DNA of 22,954 nt from Pigoraptor vietnamica. Taxonomy: Eukaryota > Opisthokonta > Filasterea. The stretch covers positions 1 to 22,954 of the forward strand of contig CALSCQ010000666.1 of NCBI GenBank assembly GCA_943704525.1. Reading direction: 5' to 3'. The stretch's first letter is position 1; the number at the start of each line of letters is the position of its first letter. Below, one piece after another: positions 21,801 through 22,954 of the stretch. The notes under the pieces were generated by a model. That model did not search any database and was not told the origin of the DNA. It saw only the letters and a program-made list of their open reading frames with translations. The translations under genes were made by a program, and so were the position numbers.

Positions 21801-22496
21801 TGTATCTCCTTGAGCTCCACTTCCAGCTCCTCCAGTGTCGTCTGAAAGACGCAGTATAAGTAAAGGCAGAAACAACGAGCAGCGTCTCTCTCGTTCCCTC
21901 CGCATGGCCAAAAAAAACAAAAAAAAAAAACATAGAAATTAGAGAACGTCCAGGTCACCACCGCCTCTGAGACCGTCCAATGCATTGAGCAAGACATTCC
22001 GCCGTCGGCCACTCGACGTACCTCCAGGCGAGTCATTTCGTGTGTCTGGGGGCGGTGGCTGAGCAGCTCTTCGTCGGGAATTTCGGCCACACGCATCTTG
22101 TGGGCCTCGAGCAGCGACAGGAAATAGCCTGCACGCGACGGCTGTCAGACACGGTGGCGCATGAAAACCTTCCGAGCTACCAACGCCGCACAGAAAGATG
22201 TCGCGACTTCGAAGCCGATACGCACGAATTTTCCGCTCCATCTCATCGCAGCGGCGAACGTCGTGCACGAAAGTCCGCTGGAACGCAGTCACGTCCGGGT
22301 TGAGCTGCACCGAGATGCAAATCAGCGCGACGTCCCAACGCAGAAACACCCACAATAGCCCAAGTGCTGTAAGACTCACGTCGATAAACTGCACCAGGCC
22401 TATCTCGCCCAGCTCGCTCACTGTCTCATACGACGCTTCCATCTGAATGAGGAGCTGCACGAGCTCCATCTCTTCGGAGCGGAAGAGGGAGCCCAT
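18808..22496 (-). CDS. ATP6V0A1: V-type H+-ATPase Vo subunit a (Vph1/ATP6V0A)
   Basis: Fourteen minus-strand exons: 22496-22380, 22304-22226, 22128-22022, 21841-21713, 21652-21543, 21431-21287, 21202-20810, 20744-20454, 20331-20098, 20019-19696, 19626-19393, 19316-19196, 19132-18970, 18901-18808. They encode 846 aa; human a1 is about 837. Subunit a forms the proton half-channels of the V-ATPase that acidifies vacuoles, lysosomes and Golgi. [16 protein letters not shown] opens the cytosolic domain (to about 395), followed by the membrane domain beginning near [15 protein letters not shown]. The essential arginine is R752 in [12 protein letters not shown] (yeast R735); R813 and E803 match other proton-path residues. 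An acidic Ala/Gly-rich loop lies at about 678-720. Residues about 300-316 of the usual N-domain loop region are low-complexity, so the exon 6 donor is the least certain border. ATG 22496 matches the family N-terminus. Thirteen introns of 60-180 nt contrast with the nearly intronless dynein exon. The isoform and organelle cannot be assigned. Confidence 0.95.
20360..20446 (-). repeat. Duplicated segment of about 40 bp in V-ATPase intron 8
   Basis: Two imperfect copies, 20360-20401 and 20408-20446, lie inside intron 20332-20453. Both start TGTTGGTCGCA and end GCAGCCAGCCA on the + strand, differing by a few substitutions and a 3-base gap. The copies occupy most of the 122-nt intron, which without one copy would be near the usual 80 nt. 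This looks like a recent tandem duplication. Confidence 0.75.
21910..21930. repeat. Short poly(A)/poly(T) tract in V-ATPase intron 3
   Basis: A8-C-A12 on the + strand, so a T-rich tract in the transcript sense, lies in the 180-nt intron 21842-22021. It sits about 70 nt upstream of the acceptor, unlike the dynein T68 tract that touches its acceptor. The intron is the longest in this gene. Confidence 0.85.
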
Positions 22497-22782
22497 TTTT
22501 GCCTACGGCGCCGACAGGCCGCGCGCCCACAATGTCAGCTGTTGCACGGACAGGGAAGAAGCAATACACTGCCCGAAAACGACGGCGCCCTTGTGCCTCC
22601 GTGCGTCCTTCTTCAACGCAACACCCTTGCGGCCCGCGCAGCAGGCGCACGTGCACTGTTGCGGTTCGGTGGGGGGTGGGTCCCCCGACACAATCAATTT
22701 AAGATGTGTTCGTTTTCGTGCAAAACTTTCAAAATGCCCAATGTGTGCGTGGCGGGGGTGTGGGTAGCATCCGGGGTGTGCA

Positions 22783-22788
22783 TTTATA
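22783..22788 (-). promoter_or_regulatory. Possible TATA box for V-ATPase subunit a
   Basis: TATAAA reads on the minus strand within AATATAAATG, toward the V-ATPase gene. At about 290 nt from the start codon it would need a 5' UTR of roughly 260 nt or an untranslated intron. A single AT-rich 6-mer is weak evidence. Confidence 0.2.
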
Positions 22789-22820
22789 TTTGGTTCAGCC
22801 GATCCGTTGTTGCACTCATA

Positions 22821-22853
22821 CGACACGCGACGCGACGCATGCGACGCGACGCG
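22821..22853. repeat. GCGAC tandem cluster
   Basis: Repeated GCGAC/ACGCG units, four GCGAC copies, flank a central GCATGC. The cluster is enclosed by a 7-bp inverted pair, TTGTTGC (22807-22813) and GCAACAA (22866-22872). It is a short, CpG-dense simple repeat of unknown role. Confidence 0.5.
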
Positions 22854-22954
22854 TAACCGTCAGACGCAACAAATACTAAATCTGCACGCTTTCCTTCGCT
22901 TCGGCGAATGCGCGCACGCATGTAGACTGCACTGACTAACAACGGCCGGCGGCG

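Larger units (their letters stand above)
22497..22954. promoter_or_regulatory. Upstream region of the V-ATPase subunit a gene
   Basis: No gene is supported in these 458 bases. The region contains CACGTG at 22648-22653, a TATAAA on the minus strand at 22783-22788 (about 290 nt upstream of the ATG), a GCGAC-rich cluster at 22821-22853, and a TTCGC-TTCG-GCGAA hairpin at 22895-22908. The next gene to the right is not visible. The V-ATPase promoter probably lies here. Confidence 0.5.

Noticed and set aside
18808-22496. Loss of the conserved Gln after SLAHA in subunit a (Glu762 here)
   Set aside because: Glu or Ser-Glu at this place is found in other lineages such as plants, so it is not a likely defect.
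22542-22856. Possible small gene upstream of V-ATPase
   Set aside because: The composition is Arg/Ala/Cys-rich, there is no family resemblance, and the frame has no supporting splice or start context.

Overview
The window is nuclear DNA from a GC-rich eukaryote with many short introns. It holds four complete protein-coding genes and no sign of bacterial, viral or organellar DNA. An axonemal outer-arm dynein heavy chain means the organism, or a life stage of it, builds motile cilia or flagella. All four products are conserved across eukaryotes, so they do not fix the lineage. A strong RFX-type X-box upstream of the dynein gene would fit a unikont flagellate (opisthokont, apusomonad or amoebozoan relative), but that placement is inference. 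Splice sites are GT-AG, with donors mostly GTG and acceptors mostly GCAG.

Layout: (1) 1-387, upstream region with repeated CGATTTGG and ATGTCACG motifs. (2) 388-2581 (+), eIF5-mimic/BZW protein, 7 exons, 420 aa. (3) 2582-2966, convergent 3' region. (4) 2967-16992 (-), outer-arm dynein heavy chain of the DNAH5/DNAH8 (Chlamydomonas gamma) class, 5 exons, 4571 aa, with 93% of the coding sequence in one 12,818-nt exon. (5) 16993-17467, divergent promoter shared by dynein and the next gene, with a perfect X-box. (6) 17468-18725 (+), organellar-type methionine aminopeptidase type 1, 6 exons, 309 aa, all metal ligands present. (7) 18726-18807, only 82 nt between two converging stop codons. (8) 18808-22496 (-), V-ATPase Vo subunit a, 14 exons, 846 aa. 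(9) 22497-22954, its upstream region.

The genes do not form a pathway. They are translation-initiation control, ciliary motility, organellar protein maturation and organelle acidification, packed closely in alternating orientation. The 28 introns were placed by GT-AG signals, frame continuity and remembered family alignments. Every exon chain closes in frame. The most interesting signals are regulatory and structural: the X-box, a T68 tract beside a dynein 3' splice site, the nearly intronless dynein gene, and a repeated ATGTCACG promoter motif. I found no undescribed multi-gene system here.
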